Below the pieces are notes generated by a model. The model was given only the letters and a program-made list of their open reading frames with translations. It made no database searches and was not told where the DNA came from. Below are positions 20,551 to 31,401 of a stretch of 64,000 nucleotides of DNA, one piece after another (position 1 is the stretch's first letter; every line of letters begins with the position of its first letter). The position numbers and the translations under genes are program-made. The stretch comes from Nannochloris sp. 'desiccata' (taxonomy: Eukaryota > Chlorophyta > Trebouxiophyceae > Chlorellales > Chlorellaceae). Where the stretch lies: contig JAGTXX020000012.1 in assembly GCA_019044685.2 (NCBI GenBank), positions 62,001 to 126,000 on the forward strand, given 5' to 3'.

Positions 20551-20559
20551 GTTCTAATT

Positions 20560-20646
20560 AGCAATTGGGGAGACCCGCGTAGGTTCGAGTCCTATCAGCG
20601 TCGGTTAATGACGCTGTCGCATAGTGGCTATTGCGATTGCCTAGAA
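20560..20646 (+). tRNA. Circularly permuted tRNA-Ser(AGA) gene
   Basis: The 3' half of the tRNA lies upstream of the 5' half. The 3' half is 20560-20603. It holds A38, anticodon-stem strand GCAAT (20561-20565), a 13-nt serine-type variable arm, T-stem GTAGG, T-loop TTCGAGT, CCTAT, acceptor strand CAGCGTC and discriminator G. Six bases (GTTAAT) follow. The 5' half is 20610-20646. It holds acceptor strand GACGCTG (7 of 7 pairs), TC, a D-arm with AGTGG, G26, anticodon-stem strand ATTGC (5 of 5 pairs) and loop CTAGAA with anticodon AGA. Joining after 20646 to 20560 gives loop CTAGAAA, as in ordinary tRNA-Ser(AGA), and an 81-nt body. The leader GTTCTA (20551-20556) can pair with TAGAAC (20642-20647) across the processing site. 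RNA processing through a circular intermediate is inferred. Confidence 0.9.
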
Positions 20647-20672
20647 CTCTATTAATTATTAAATATCGTTAA

Positions 20673-20679
20673 TTTTTTT
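20673..20679 (+). terminator. T7 terminator of the permuted tRNA gene
   Basis: Seven consecutive T on the coding strand, 26 bases after the 5' half of the tRNA. This is the usual RNA polymerase III stop signal. Confidence 0.7.
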
Positions 20680-20682
20680 GTT

Positions 20683-21324
20683 TCTTGCTGCAGTGTTGAA
20701 TGATCTGTCCATTTCCCGCCAAAATCGGCATTACTTTGTCATGTTCTTGCTCAAAAAAGCGATGCAAAAGCTTTTTCTTCCTGTCAACTTTCAGCAGGCC
20801 GGTTCAGTCCCCTTGATATGCATAAAACCTACATTCACGTCACTGTTGAGCTTATCTGGTCTCGCTGCAGCTATGGGGTCGAAAGTTAGAGACTATGTAG
20901 GCATTTTGGCCCTTGGGTCTCCTGCACCTGTAGCTCCGTCACGCTGTGGGTTAGAGCACTGAAGTAATGTAGTCTTTTTCAAAAGTAGACAACCAGGAGA
21001 ACGACAGCAAAATTATTTCTTTGTGTATTATATTTGGGCAGTGTATCTAATTGGTCATCCATCAATTCTTCTCTTAACAAAAAAGGCAGCAAAGAAATTT
21101 TAATTAAATGATTGCAGTTACGATTGTATTTGATAGTTGCAGCTTTAAACGCAACGCCGAGTCCTGTCGTTTATAAATACCGTCAAAATACATACTGCAT
21201 CTGCATATGGCAAGAAACCTTCGATAGCCTTCCTTCTTTAAATACATTTGCCTTCATTAGATTTCTTCGCCAACCGACAAGACGAGTTTTCTAATTTTTT
21301 ACTTTTGCGGAATAGGACCATAGA
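20683..21324. other. Intergenic stretch upstream of the sulfotransferase
   Basis: No gene recognised. It contains a tRNA-like word near 20930-20960 that does not fold (see rejected items). Confidence 0.5.
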
Positions 21325-22335
21325 ATGGCAGCACCGCACACGCCTATCGACAGCAGACTACTACCTTGGAACTATTCTAAACATTATCTATTAGCTGGTT
21401 CTGCATTTCTAGCCATCATTCTCTTCTTTATTTCATTCTCTGCCCACCGTCATTTAAATACTACCGCCCCGGCTGCTGCTGCTGCCACTGGAAGTAGATT
21501 TTCTATTTCTTCTGCGTCTGCATGCACCCCACGAGATCCTCAAGTCATAGTCTATAACCGTATCCCTAAAGCTGGCTCTACCACCCTTATTTCTCTCCTC
21601 TCCCACCTGGCAGGAAAGAATAACTTCACCCTGGTTCTGCCAACCCCATACTACAGCCACCCCGCAGCTCGAAATGCTGTGCTTACTGCGCTAACTACAG
21701 GCACACGCACTGTCATATGCAACCATTTCAACTTCCCTGAGATCCTCTATGGAGGTAGCATCGATGCTAGCAATATAAATAGAAATACACAGCAGGTAGC
21801 TTATATCAACGTCATGAGAAATCCCGTCGATCGTTGTGCATCATTTTATTACTATACTCGCTATGGAGATAGAAATAAGCAGCTGAAAAAGAATACCATA
21901 GACCAATATGGTAATTTTACATTAGACGAATGCGTCAACAAACCTTATGACGAGATTAAAACGTGTTTTAATTGCAAATCAGATACGCAAGCGCTGGCAT
22001 TTTGTGGTCGAGAAGGGGGTGATTGCGGTAGAGCGACGGCTGATGAGATATTAGCGCAAGCGTGGGAGAATGTACAAGCCCATTATTTTGTAGGTATTAC
22101 TGAAGATCTACATGGAACAGCAGAGATGCTAGAATTGCTGTACCCGTCTTTCTTTAGAGGAATGACTGAAGCAATGGAGGTCACAGCGCCAAAGAAAGTC
22201 AGTAGTTCGAGAGAGCAGTATATAGCGCCAAGTGAAAAGGCGAGGATGGTAATGGAGAAATGGGCTGCTGTAGATATGGATCTATATACTAAAGTGCATG
22301 CAAGGTATATAGAACAACGCAAAGCGTGTTTTTAA
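21325..22335 (+). CDS. Golgi sulfotransferase, heparan-sulfate/uronyl 2-O-sulfotransferase family
   Basis: Type II membrane enzyme expected to move sulfate from PAPS to a polysaccharide hydroxyl in the Golgi. Single exon, 336 aa. A short cytosolic tail is followed by one membrane anchor (about 21-39), then a stem. The PAPS 5'-phosphosulfate loop is YNRIPKAGSTT (residues 78-87). The 3'-phosphate block is INVMRNPVDR (161-170), followed by YYYTRYGDR. Further family blocks are LDECVN, FCGREGGDC, YFVGITEDL and LYPSFFRGMTEAM, all in HS2ST order. The acceptor sugar cannot be read from sequence. In an alga a sulfated wall or matrix polysaccharide is more likely than heparan sulfate. Confidence 0.88.
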   Translation: MAAPHTPIDSRLLPWNYSKHYLLAGSAFLAIILFFISFSAHRHLNTTAPAAAAATGSRFSISSASACTPRDPQVIVYNRIPKAGSTTLISLLSHLAGKNNFTLVLPTPYYSHPAARNAVLTALTTGTRTVICNHFNFPEILYGGSIDASNINRNTQQVAYINVMRNPVDRCASFYYYTRYGDRNKQLKKNTIDQYGNFTLDECVNKPYDEIKTCFNCKSDTQALAFCGREGGDCGRATADEILAQAWENVQAHYFVGITEDLHGTAEMLELLYPSFFRGMTEAMEVTAPKKVSSSREQYIAPSEKARMVMEKWAAVDMDLYTKVHARYIEQRKACF

Positions 22336-22707
22336 GATAGAATAACCGTATGAAACTTTTAGGGCAAAAAACGACACTTTCTTGCCGTACCTACACTACC
22401 TTTTCGTCTACCTGTATATTTAGAGATTTTCTTTTTGGAGATTGAATTTTACCATTCCCATTAGAGAAATGTTAAAGGCTCTTTTCTTCTTAAAAGAACC
22501 AGAACGAAACTGATGATGAAAAATAGAAAAATATAATCTGAGAGAAAAAAGAAAAAACGGTCTACCGTAAATTTTTACTGGGTAAGAGTTCCAAAACAGT
22601 TATAAAAATAATATGCGCTCTTTTACGTATGTAAATGATCTACTTCACGCAAAAAAAAACAGATAATAGAGACAGAAACGTATTATTTGATATTTATTTG
22701 AAAAGTA
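22336..22707. other. Intergenic stretch between convergent genes
   Basis: AT-rich 3' flanks of the sulfotransferase and the Acl4-like gene. No gene or repeat seen. Confidence 0.5.
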
Positions 22708-24423
22708 TTATTTTTTCCGCTCACCACCTTCTACTACCAATTTCCCAAGCTCCGCTTCCAATTCACTTAAAGCAGCCACCACTTCATGATCTGTAGGGTA
22801 CCCCAACTTTCTCGCTGTACTTGCACCTTCCTTTGCAGCATCTGCCGCAGCTTCCAATTCACCTCCTGCTCTATACGCTACCGCCAATAGCAACCACACA
22901 TCAGGCACTGTATCATTCTCTTGTAATAACCCTTCGAGAACATCAGCTGCAGTTTCCATTGTTTCTTCAAGCTCAATTAATAACTTTGCGGCTTCAAATC
23001 GGAATTCATAACTAGGTAAGCTCGGCTCATCATCTTCATCCATCGGTTTTTGATTTTGTTGACTTTGTTGTTGTTGACCCTCATGAGCAGGGTTCTGTTC
23101 ACCCTCTCCATCGTGACTAGGACGGTACCATAATGCTAAAGACTGACGCAGCATTAATAAAGCATCGTCCTCTCTGCCTTGTAATCTACGTAAACTACAC
23201 AATGCTTGCATCGGTTCTGGACTCAAATGCCACAACTCTCTTGCCTCGCCCAATAATGTCTCACACTCTCCAAGCGCAGGTGATGCTGCAAGCGCAGCAG
23301 CAGCTCCGTCTTCATCTTCAGCATCGTCAGCAGCTTCTGCAGCAGCGCCCATTAATAGTTCTGCCAAGGAACATAAAGCTGAACTGAGTGCTTCTCGTAA
23401 ATGTTCTCTATCATCTGCAAGTTCTTCTGCAGCTTCATCTCCAGCGTTTCCCGATAATTCAGGATGCCCTTGGTGGCTATCATTCAATTCTCCAAGTTCC
23501 TTTCGTAATATTTCGATTCCACGACGCATGCAGGTCTCTGCTTCTGATGTACGGTCTGCAGAATCAAGAACTTGCCCAAGATACCTGCAAGAAGAAAATT
23601 AAAGGAGAGAGAAAAATGTGTGATGCATTATAATTTAGGATGAAAGAGTATTGTTGTGTACTTAAGGGAAAGAACCTAAGAAAAAATTAAATAAATTGCC
23701 GATCGATTTTTTAATTAATGGCATCAGGTTGTCAGAGGTGAGTGTATTCCTCAAGGGTGCTACGAAGAGCCCCACAGTCGGATTGTAGAATAAGTATTTT
23801 CATTTCTTCATCATCTGCCATGAATATAAATCAATCAAGCAATCAATTTTCTAGTAAACTCACATGTATTTTTCAAAGCCGTGGTTAGGGAAGAGATCAA
23901 CAGCACGTTGAAGCATGACTAAAGCCTCTTCACGAGGTCCATTCTCAGCAAGAAATGTTCCATATGCGTTTAAAAACTCTTCATTCTGCAAATCAGGAAG
24001 GTAAGACGACAAAAACGCGAGTAATTTAATCAGGCAATGCCCGTGGGTCGGGAGTTCCTTTTCAACATAAATATTCATTTAGTTACAACTAAATCCAACT
24101 CACCTCTGGTTCAATCTCTAGAGCACGCTTGAATGCAGCACGAGCGCCTTCAATATCGTCACTAAAATATGCGACCTCTGCTTCCATGAAATAATCTTCA
24201 GCTGATACCTGGAATAACAAAAATCAATATAAACGAGGAATTGGCACATATAGATCGTAACATTAGGTGCTAATAAGCTTATCCAAAGCATCAACTAGTC
24301 GCACGCAAACTTCTAATGTCCGAACTTGATGCATGTGCAGAAAACGTTTCTTCATACCTGCTGGGTTTGCGATGGCTTTGCAGCTTTACTGCCCTTGCCA
24401 CCTTTCTTTACAGGTACGCCCAT
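22708..24423 (-). CDS. TPR chaperone, Acl4-like (ribosomal protein uL4 assembly)
   Basis: Acl4 proteins are nuclear TPR chaperones that hold newly made ribosomal protein L4. Four exons are deduced: 24358-24423, 24104-24208, 23864-23985 and 22708-23584, all with GT/AG ends and a kept frame (389 aa). The N-terminus is basic (MGVPVKKGGKGSKAAK). TPR units follow: EDYFMEAEVAYFSDDIEGARAAF..., then FLNAYGTFLAENGPREEALVML, KYMYLGQVLDSADR, and a C-terminal VWLLLAVAYRAGGELEAAADAAK. Acidic stretches and a Gln/Pro-rich linker separate them. The match to Acl4 rests on TPR order and the C-terminal repeat. Another TPR family cannot be excluded. Intron 3 (23585-23863) contains an exon-like open stretch. Confidence 0.75.
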
Positions 24424-24880
24424 TTTACTAAGTTTCTGAACTTCGGCAAACTGACAACTGAGAGAATGAAAATCCTAACGAGTCCAAACGAGCCGAGATC
24501 GTTGTCCAACCCTGCCTCTGATGCCGACACCTTCGGTATCTTTCTATTAATATTCGGTTCGATAGGTTCTGTGTCTGATCGCCTCGAACTCGAGCTTTAA
24601 AAAGCCTTCGGGTTGGGACTCCCAGTGGGAGCGCAAAATGGCAATTGTAGCGGTGCAATTTGCACCGTGCAAACTTAATCACCAGACGCCATTCATTCTT
24701 TACTTTATATATTTGTGATTTATTCCAAAGCTAATTCCGCGCAGTTACTGCGGTGCATTTTGTAGCCAGCAAGATTTGAAAATTGCTAATTTTTGCACCA
24801 CAATAATTCTTCCACTTTTGGTCTCAAACGACCCTAAAAAGGCTCCCATATTAATGCTCAATTCTTGTTAAACAGCTAAT
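24424..24880. promoter_or_regulatory. Divergent upstream region with two hairpin palindromes
   Basis: Lies between the start codons of the Acl4-like gene (minus) and an ABC1 kinase (plus). Two short palindromes occur: CTCCCA-G-TGGGAG at about 24619-24631, and CGGTGCAA-T-TTGCACCG close after it (about 24649-24665). These could be protein-binding dyads. No other structure seen. Confidence 0.4.
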
Positions 24881-27000
24881 ATGGAACGTTTGAGCACTAC
24901 ATGCACGCAGCGACCATGCAGCACCAGCGGACGCAATGCACTGGCCTCACCACCACCTTGTCAGCGACCCTCTTTGGCAACAACAAGGGCTCGCAGGGTC
25001 CTCAAGCGTGAATTGACAGCTGTTAGAGCTGCGGCTGATGGTGCGTCAATGCTCCCAAAGTGAGTTTCCATGCAATATCTGGTTTGATTAATAATTAATC
25101 GTTGGTGTCCCTTGTTCTCACCTAAAACGTGAACACTTTAATTCACGCTCATTCCTTACCTAATCCTTTTAAACTTATTCAATACAGGAGTTCATGGAGC
25201 TTGCTTCCTTTCTTCAGCGGCCGTGAGGCCTATGAACAACTCCAAATGGAGATGGGCTTTTGCCGGATTAATCAGCCCTACTCCCCAGAGCTCGTCCGCC
25301 GAGAAGCCATTGGCTCCGTTGGCGGTGTCTTTGCTCTCGGTGCCCGCGGTATCTCCATGGGCTTTGAAATTGCCTTATTTTTTGGTGGACTCTGGGCAGA
25401 TCAACTCTCAGGTGCCGACAACGATTCAGCTCAAGTTAAAAAACGTGCAATGCAGCTCCGTGATATGCTCGCTCGTCTTGGTCCTACATTCATCAAAGCT
25501 GGGCAAGTACTGGCCAACCGTCCAGATATCCTTCGTGAAGATTATATGAATGAATTATGTGTTTTACAAGACGACGTCCCATCTTTCCCAGATGCTGAAG
25601 CCTTTGCATTTATCGAAGCACAGCTTGGTAGACCTATTGGTGAAGTCTTTTCGTCCATCTCTGATCGCCCCATCGCTGCTGCGTCGCTTGGTCAAGTCTA
25701 CAAGGCAGTCTTACGAGATACTGGAGAAGCCGTAGCAATTAAAGTTCAACGCCCTGGTGTTGAGCCTGTTATTTTCAGAGATTTGTTTATTTTTAGAGCC
25801 ATTGCGGGTTTGTTAAACCCGTGGTCTAAGAAACGACTTGGATGCAATGGCGAATTAATCGTAGACGAGTTCGGTGAGAAATTACTTGAAGAATTAGACT
25901 ACATTCAAGAAGCTAGAAATATTGAAGATTTTGGTGCGAATTTCAAAAATGATCCTATTGTGAAAATCCCCTGGGTACGTCGTGATCTGAGTGGCCCTAA
26001 AGTGTTGATTATGGAATGGATTGATGGAGTCAGGTGCACAGACGTGGAGGCGTTAAAAACTTCAGGCATTGATCTTGGCGCTTTTATCCGTACTGGTGTA
26101 GTGTCTGGTTTACGTCAATTACTAGAATTTGGCTTGTTCCACGGGGATCCCCACCCTGGAAACATTTTTGCCTTGCGTGATGGCCGTATTGCATACGTCG
26201 ATTTTGGTAACGTCGCTGAATTAAGTCAACGGAACAAGGAAGTTTTGATTGATGCGGTAGTACATGCTGTGAATAAAGATTATCAATCTATGGCCCAAGA
26301 TTTCATTAAACTTGGTTTCTTAGCACCTGGTACTGATGTGGCTCCTATTGTACCTGCACTTGAAAATATCTGGGCAGATTCATTGGGTCGATCTTTAGCA
26401 GATTTCAATTTCCGTACCGTCACCTCCAAATTCAATGAGCTTGTCTACCAATACCCTATTCGTATTCCTGAAAGGTATTCGTTGGTTATTCGTTCTTTAC
26501 TTACTCAAGAAGGGATTTGCTTAACTTTAGACCCTGAATTCCATTTCTTAGAAGTAGCTTACCCATATGTCGCCAGGAGGCTCTTAACAGATGAGGACCC
26601 GGCACTGAGACAACGATTATTCCAAGTATTGTTTCAAGGCGGGAAATTCCAATGGAGCCGACTTGAAAATTTACTGGAATTAGCACAAGGTGAAGGACCC
26701 GCTGGCGGTGTCTCTGCAGCTGCTTCTGCAAGTACCCGTGCGGCTTTGGGAGACATAGATTTAACGGCAACTGTTACTGATGGTGCCAGAGTTGTGCTAT
26801 TGGATAGTGAGTTACGTAGACAGTTGTTATTAGCATTTACTGAAGATAATAGATTGCATTTTACAGAGGTGGCACGGTTGTTGGCCATGGTGAGGGGTGA
26901 AGTTAATGCTGGGAAATTAGTTGCTGATACTGCTGCGAATTTGCCTAGTTTAGCGAGACAATTAGCAGTTAATTGGTCTGATCGAGTGTTGCAATCTTAG
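24881..27000 (+). CDS. Plastid ABC1/UbiB-family atypical kinase
   Basis: ABC1K proteins are atypical kinases of plastoglobules or envelopes that control prenylquinone metabolism. Two exons, 24881-25059 and 25188-27000, give 663 aa. Residues 1-55 are Ser/Thr/Arg/Pro-rich without acids, a plastid transit peptide. The family blocks are present: LGPTFIKAGQ (the KxGQ motif, about 157-166), AAASLGQVYKA (the Ala-rich loop), VAIKVQRPG (about 242-250), LEELDYIQEARN, HGDPHPGN (catalytic loop, about 377-384) and DFGN (metal-binding loop, about 396-399). The last is DFGNV rather than the usual DFGMM. The subtype within the plastid ABC1K clades is not clear to me. Confidence 0.92.
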
Positions 27001-27396
27001 AGTTGTTATTGATGTTTTTCGCAGTTTTTTATTTCATGTTTCTTTTTAAAAGGGTGTCGGCTTAAATTGTTGCCGTCACGATAACATGATTTTAGGGTTT
27101 TTTTTAGAACATGATTTTTTTTCCTTTTATTCTTTCCTTACAATTCCATTCGATTTTTTTAGAGCTTTGCTGGTCTTACATTTCATTCGACTGCTTTTTA
27201 TTTAATAACCCATTAAACCAAGTAAGCAGAAGGTAGAGCTGCCAGCACAAGAGAGAATGCACAAGGGCGAGCTACCCGCCAGCTCCCATGGGCTGCAAAA
27301 TATTTAATTTCCTCCATCGTGGTTTCTGTCTACTCCAGACAGAATGTGATGCACAATTAATTTTATTTCAATACTGTCATTTAGCAATAGAAAACA
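27001..27396. other. Intergenic stretch, no gene seen
   Basis: T-rich 3' flank of the ABC1 kinase followed by the upstream region of the MFS gene. No repeat or RNA gene seen. Confidence 0.5.
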
Positions 27397-30274
27397 ATGA
27401 AGGCTGTTCACTACTATGCAGCCGCCAGTTGGTATGGCCTTTCTCAAGGTCTCCAGTCATTTATAAATCCATTTTTACCTTTATATTATTCTCGAAATCT
27501 AGGCTTTACACCCTCACAAATCGGAGTATTAGCTGCCCTAAGGCCTTGGATCTCTGCTCCGGCAGGGAGCATCGCTGCAGCGTTGGCAGATCGCCTCGGT
27601 TCCCATCGATTGGTGCTTCTTTTTTGTTTTTTGGCAGCGACAGTGCTGCAAAGCTCCATTGCTGTGTTCTCTAGTTTTCCATCGCAGTTAGTTTTAACGT
27701 TGGGAATATCTACAGTATGGACGGGGGCGTCTATTATTGGAGATGCGGCGGTCATGGCAGCTTCCACACATGTAAGCTTCTTTTTATCTTTTAACAACCT
27801 CCCAGGCATCCTCGCTCACATCAAAAAATAAACTTTCTAGTCAAAACTCACCAATCGATTTCCCCTTCCCAACAACGTAGCCTGGAGACTATGGCAGAGT
27901 GCGAACTTGGGCTTCAGTTATGTGGATTATCATTTCTCCATTAGCTGGGTTTATGAATGAAAAGTACGGGATGAAGTACAGTATTGGAATCTACGCTATA
28001 GGATCACTACTTGCTGTACCAGCAGGGTGGTTACTGCCTTTAGAATCACTACGTCCAAAAGAACCTACGATTATTATAGCACCACGGGAGGAACTGGAAG
28101 AGCCTCTACTAATGGCAGAAGAAGCCGCCCCCGCAGCTCCGCTGCCGCAACGTGAAGTTGAAGAACAGAGGCCTAATTTAGCTAGAGCTTTGGCTATAGT
28201 TCGCTTTATTGAAGCTATTACTGAATTAGGTGCAATACCACCACCTGGTTCTTTATATGGGTTTGCTGAAGTGGCTACGCCGTATGCTGCAGGTCATTTT
28301 AGAGATTCAGAATTTGATTGGGAAAATAGAGAAAAAGAAGGAGATGAAGGTGATGAGGAGAGAGGGGAGAGAGGAGAGGGTAGAGAAGAAAGAGAAACAG
28401 AAGATGACGTGCCTGTTTCTACTCCTCCCAGCATTACAGAGCCATTATTAATAATGCCAGGGGGAGGCCAATTGAGAATTCAAGTGCCGCCCCCGCCACC
28501 GCCTGAATCTCTTCCTTCTGCTGCTCCCGTTGCGCTGCCGCGTGGAGGTTTCTCTCATGATTTGAGTGCTGGGGATCTATTGCGAGATATTCGAGATATT
28601 CAACCGCCGCAACAGAGAAGCAGCGAGAGTGGTGAGGGAAGCACCGAGCAGGAAGAGGAGGTGCATGCTTGGATGCCGGCTAGCCCAGATATGGAGCAGC
28701 CTAAAGAAGAATCGGATTTAAAAACAGCGGAGTCCCCTGGTCGTTCTTCGGCTTTAAAACGCTTGGCTCAAATTTTCACGTGGAGAAGTGCTGCTGGTGG
28801 TGCTGCTGCTGCTACTGCCACTGTAGAAGAGGAAGAAGAAGCCTCTCTGCCTCCTACTCCAGTGAGTTATCTTAGCGGCGCAGACTCTCCATCAGCGGCT
28901 GCTGCGCATGATTTACTCTCTGGATTCACTCCTGTCCAGAACTATTTAGAAAGTCGAAGGCGAAGATTGACGGCCACTGCGGGCACAGCTGCTGCTTCCA
29001 ACACTGCTGCTGCTGCTGCTGCTAATAGCCGCACTGGTGGACGTTTTCCTTGCCTTTATTTAACTGAAGAGCCTTCTCTTGCTCACGTTCTTGAAGGTAA
29101 TTACGACGAAATCAATCCTACTCCCTCTATTGTTACTTCGATTGAAGCAGGTAGCGAGGCAGCGCAGCCACAACCTCAAACTTCAACAGCTGCAGCTGTA
29201 TTCCGGGCTGGTATCTCTCCAGAGTTGATGCGTGAAGCATTAGACATGGAAGCTGCTGATATAGCTGGAATGGATCCCACGGGGAGCCTTGTTGTTGACG
29301 TATTAAGTAAAAAATTAGCTCGCATGGCTGCAAGGGAGAAAAGAAGGCAGGCTAGAAAACAACGACAATGGAGACAGCACCAAAAAGAAAAACAGCAGAA
29401 GCACATCAAGTTTGCTGAAACAACAAACCACCACCCCAGCGTAGATATCGCAGCTCATACTGCAGCTGATGACTCATCACCATTACTACTGCCATCTGGT
29501 ACTGCTACTACTACTGCTGCTGCTCCAGCATCACATTCAATCTGGTCCCGCCTAGTCATTTTATTTCACGATCCCAGTATTCTTTCCTTCTTTACCATCG
29601 CTACCCTTCTCGGCTTTGGCCATGGTATCATAGGTACTTTTCTGTTTATGTACTTAAAACATCTCGGTGCAGGAGAAGGGTTAATGGGCTGGGTATTGCT
29701 TGCGAATGCTCTTCCTGAACTTCCCGTATTTTATTTTTTTGGCACTATTTTAAGAGTAGTCGGCATGGATACCTTGTTGCTGGGTTCTACTGCAGTATTG
29801 AGTCTCCGTATTGCTGCATACTCTTTATTCAACACATCAACAATGGACTGTACTGTAGATTTAAATTGCACCGGTGCTAGCAGGGATATCTCAATAATTG
29901 GGGATTCTCTACATAGTTTGGGCATCCAACCGCTTTCTGTTCGATGGATATACGCGATTGAAACTCTACATGCAATCACGTATGCTGTAGGGTGGTCTGC
30001 ATGTGCGCTAAATGCGTCTAAAATAGCTCCACCGGGGTTGGAATCTACTACGCAAGCGGTGTTTCAGGGGTTGTGGAGTGGAATTGGGGCGGGAACTGGG
30101 GGTCTCGTAGGTGGATTCTTATATCATTGGAAAGGGCCTGATGCTTTGTTTTTGTGCTCAGCAGCCGCGATTGCAGTAGGATGTGGGGTGAGTGGAATTG
30201 TTCTGGGATTGCAGCATAAGAAAAGAAGGTATCAAAGGCAGCATGGATCTACTTTGAATTTGCTTGATTTGTAA
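27397..30274 (+). CDS. MFS transporter, MFSD6-like, with very long central loop
   Basis: Two exons, 27397-27771 and 27881-30274, give 922 aa. The N-terminal half has the MFS start (YYAAASWYGLSQGLQSFINPFLPLYY), the GFTPSQIGVLAALRPW block and DRLGSHR (cytosolic loop 2-3). The intron joins AASTH to PGDYGRVRTWASVMW, restoring the YGRVR motif of the MFSD6/LacY-like group. About 440 residues of acidic, Ser/Ala/Pro-rich sequence lie between the two halves. The second half resumes at SIWSRLVILFHDPSILSFF with six membrane helices (FGHGIIGTFLFMYLKHLGA..., GLWSGIGAGTGGLVGG). The substrate is unknown. Membrane location is inferred from the helices, and no targeting peptide is evident. Confidence 0.85.
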
Positions 30275-30362
30275 AACTTTTGTTTTGGTCTGTCGTTATA
30301 TTCTTGGTAACGATAGAGCAATAAAAATTAAAGATGATTTTTACTCAGTAAATTTAAATTTC

Positions 30363-30969
30363 CTACACTTTTCTGATCAGTAAATACACGGTCTGATCTA
30401 AATCCAAATCTTCTACTCTCTTAGGATCCCCTGTCAACTGCATTAACAATCCACCGAATGAAACATAGACATCTGCTTTAGAGTGCCCGCTTGCAGAAGA
30501 GTCTTTATATTTAAATACTCTTCCAAACATAACGTAATCGTATCTATCAGCAAGCGTTGGTCTAGATCCAATAGAAGCATCGTATACGTATTGATTATTA
30601 CTTCCCCTTGCTGTTTCCATTTCAGTGCCGTCAAGATTTAATGTGGATGCGAGGCAAACTGTGAGTTTATCGCCTTGAGAGACGGGGTAGACGTCGATGT
30701 TGATGTCGAGAATGAGATCCATTTCGTAGAGATCACTACGCGCTTTAATGCGGCTCACTGCAGGTTCAGAGAAGAGGTAGGTACTGAGTTAAAATTATGA
30801 GCAGCGGCAGCGGTGAATTACCGAGAGAGAGAAAATTTTAATAAAGTTATAAATCATTGATCATTTCGAAGAAATCTCAAATTTTACCTTTATCAAACTT
30901 TTTTCCATCGGGATCCACTTCTAAAATCTCAAAAATATCCTCCAATATATTTTTATTTCGTGCTGCCAT
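30363..30969 (-). CDS. RNA polymerases I, II and III shared subunit RPB8 (RPABC3)
   Basis: OB-fold subunit common to the three nuclear RNA polymerases. Two exons, 30888-30969 and 30363-30757, give 158 aa (human 150). The intron splits a Val codon. The start MAARNKNILEDIFEILEVDPDGKKFDK joins VSRIKARSDLYEMDLILDINIDVYP, the characteristic RPB8 opening. Later blocks are DYVMFGRVFKYK and a C-terminal VYVSFGGLLMQLTGDPKR...YLLIRK, also diagnostic. The gene is convergent with the MFS gene, 88 bp from its stop. Confidence 0.95.
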
Positions 30970-31401
30970 TTTTGAGATTGACTTGATTTGCTAAGAAGTA
31001 ATAAGGATAATCCTTGATAAGGCTGCTGGTGCACTAGTTTGAAACGCTACGGCGGCCTAGGTATGAAATTTGATAGGAATAACTCTTAATCAGAGCTCAA
31101 ACAACACCCTTTGATTAGGACTTCTAAACAAAATTATATATTGCGGCTGGCCATTAAACAAGCCCAGAGCTGTTCTATATATTGAGATGCGATCACAAAC
31201 TGTTTAGAATAGTTTATTTATGGCTGCAACTCTCGGCATGGCTACTTACAGAGTGACAAATTTGCCTTTCCATTTCAGCCTCGAAAGTGGACAAAACCCA
31301 GCATAGATACACACGCTTTCGTGGTTCCATGTAACACAATTCATTATTCATCTCAATAAAACTGCTTCAATACATCCATAGTCAAAGTGGCAGCATCTGC
31401 C
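30970..31401. promoter_or_regulatory. Divergent upstream region of RPB8 and TyrA
   Basis: About 430 bp between two divergent start codons. A 20-codon frame starting ATGGCTGCAACTC near 31220 is probably chance. No repeat seen. Confidence 0.4.

Noticed and set aside
19152..20679. A functional cluster of RNA polymerase III genes (RPC11 next to a tRNA, with 5S, TFIIIC5 and RPB8 elsewhere in the window)
   Set aside because: The genes are kilobases apart with unrelated neighbours between them, so shared location is probably chance.
20925..20975. tRNA-like word (TAGCTCC...GTGGGTTAGAGCAC) suggesting a second permuted tRNA
   Set aside because: The D-arm loop would be about 20 nt, no acceptor-strand partner or T-arm is found nearby, and no terminator fits.
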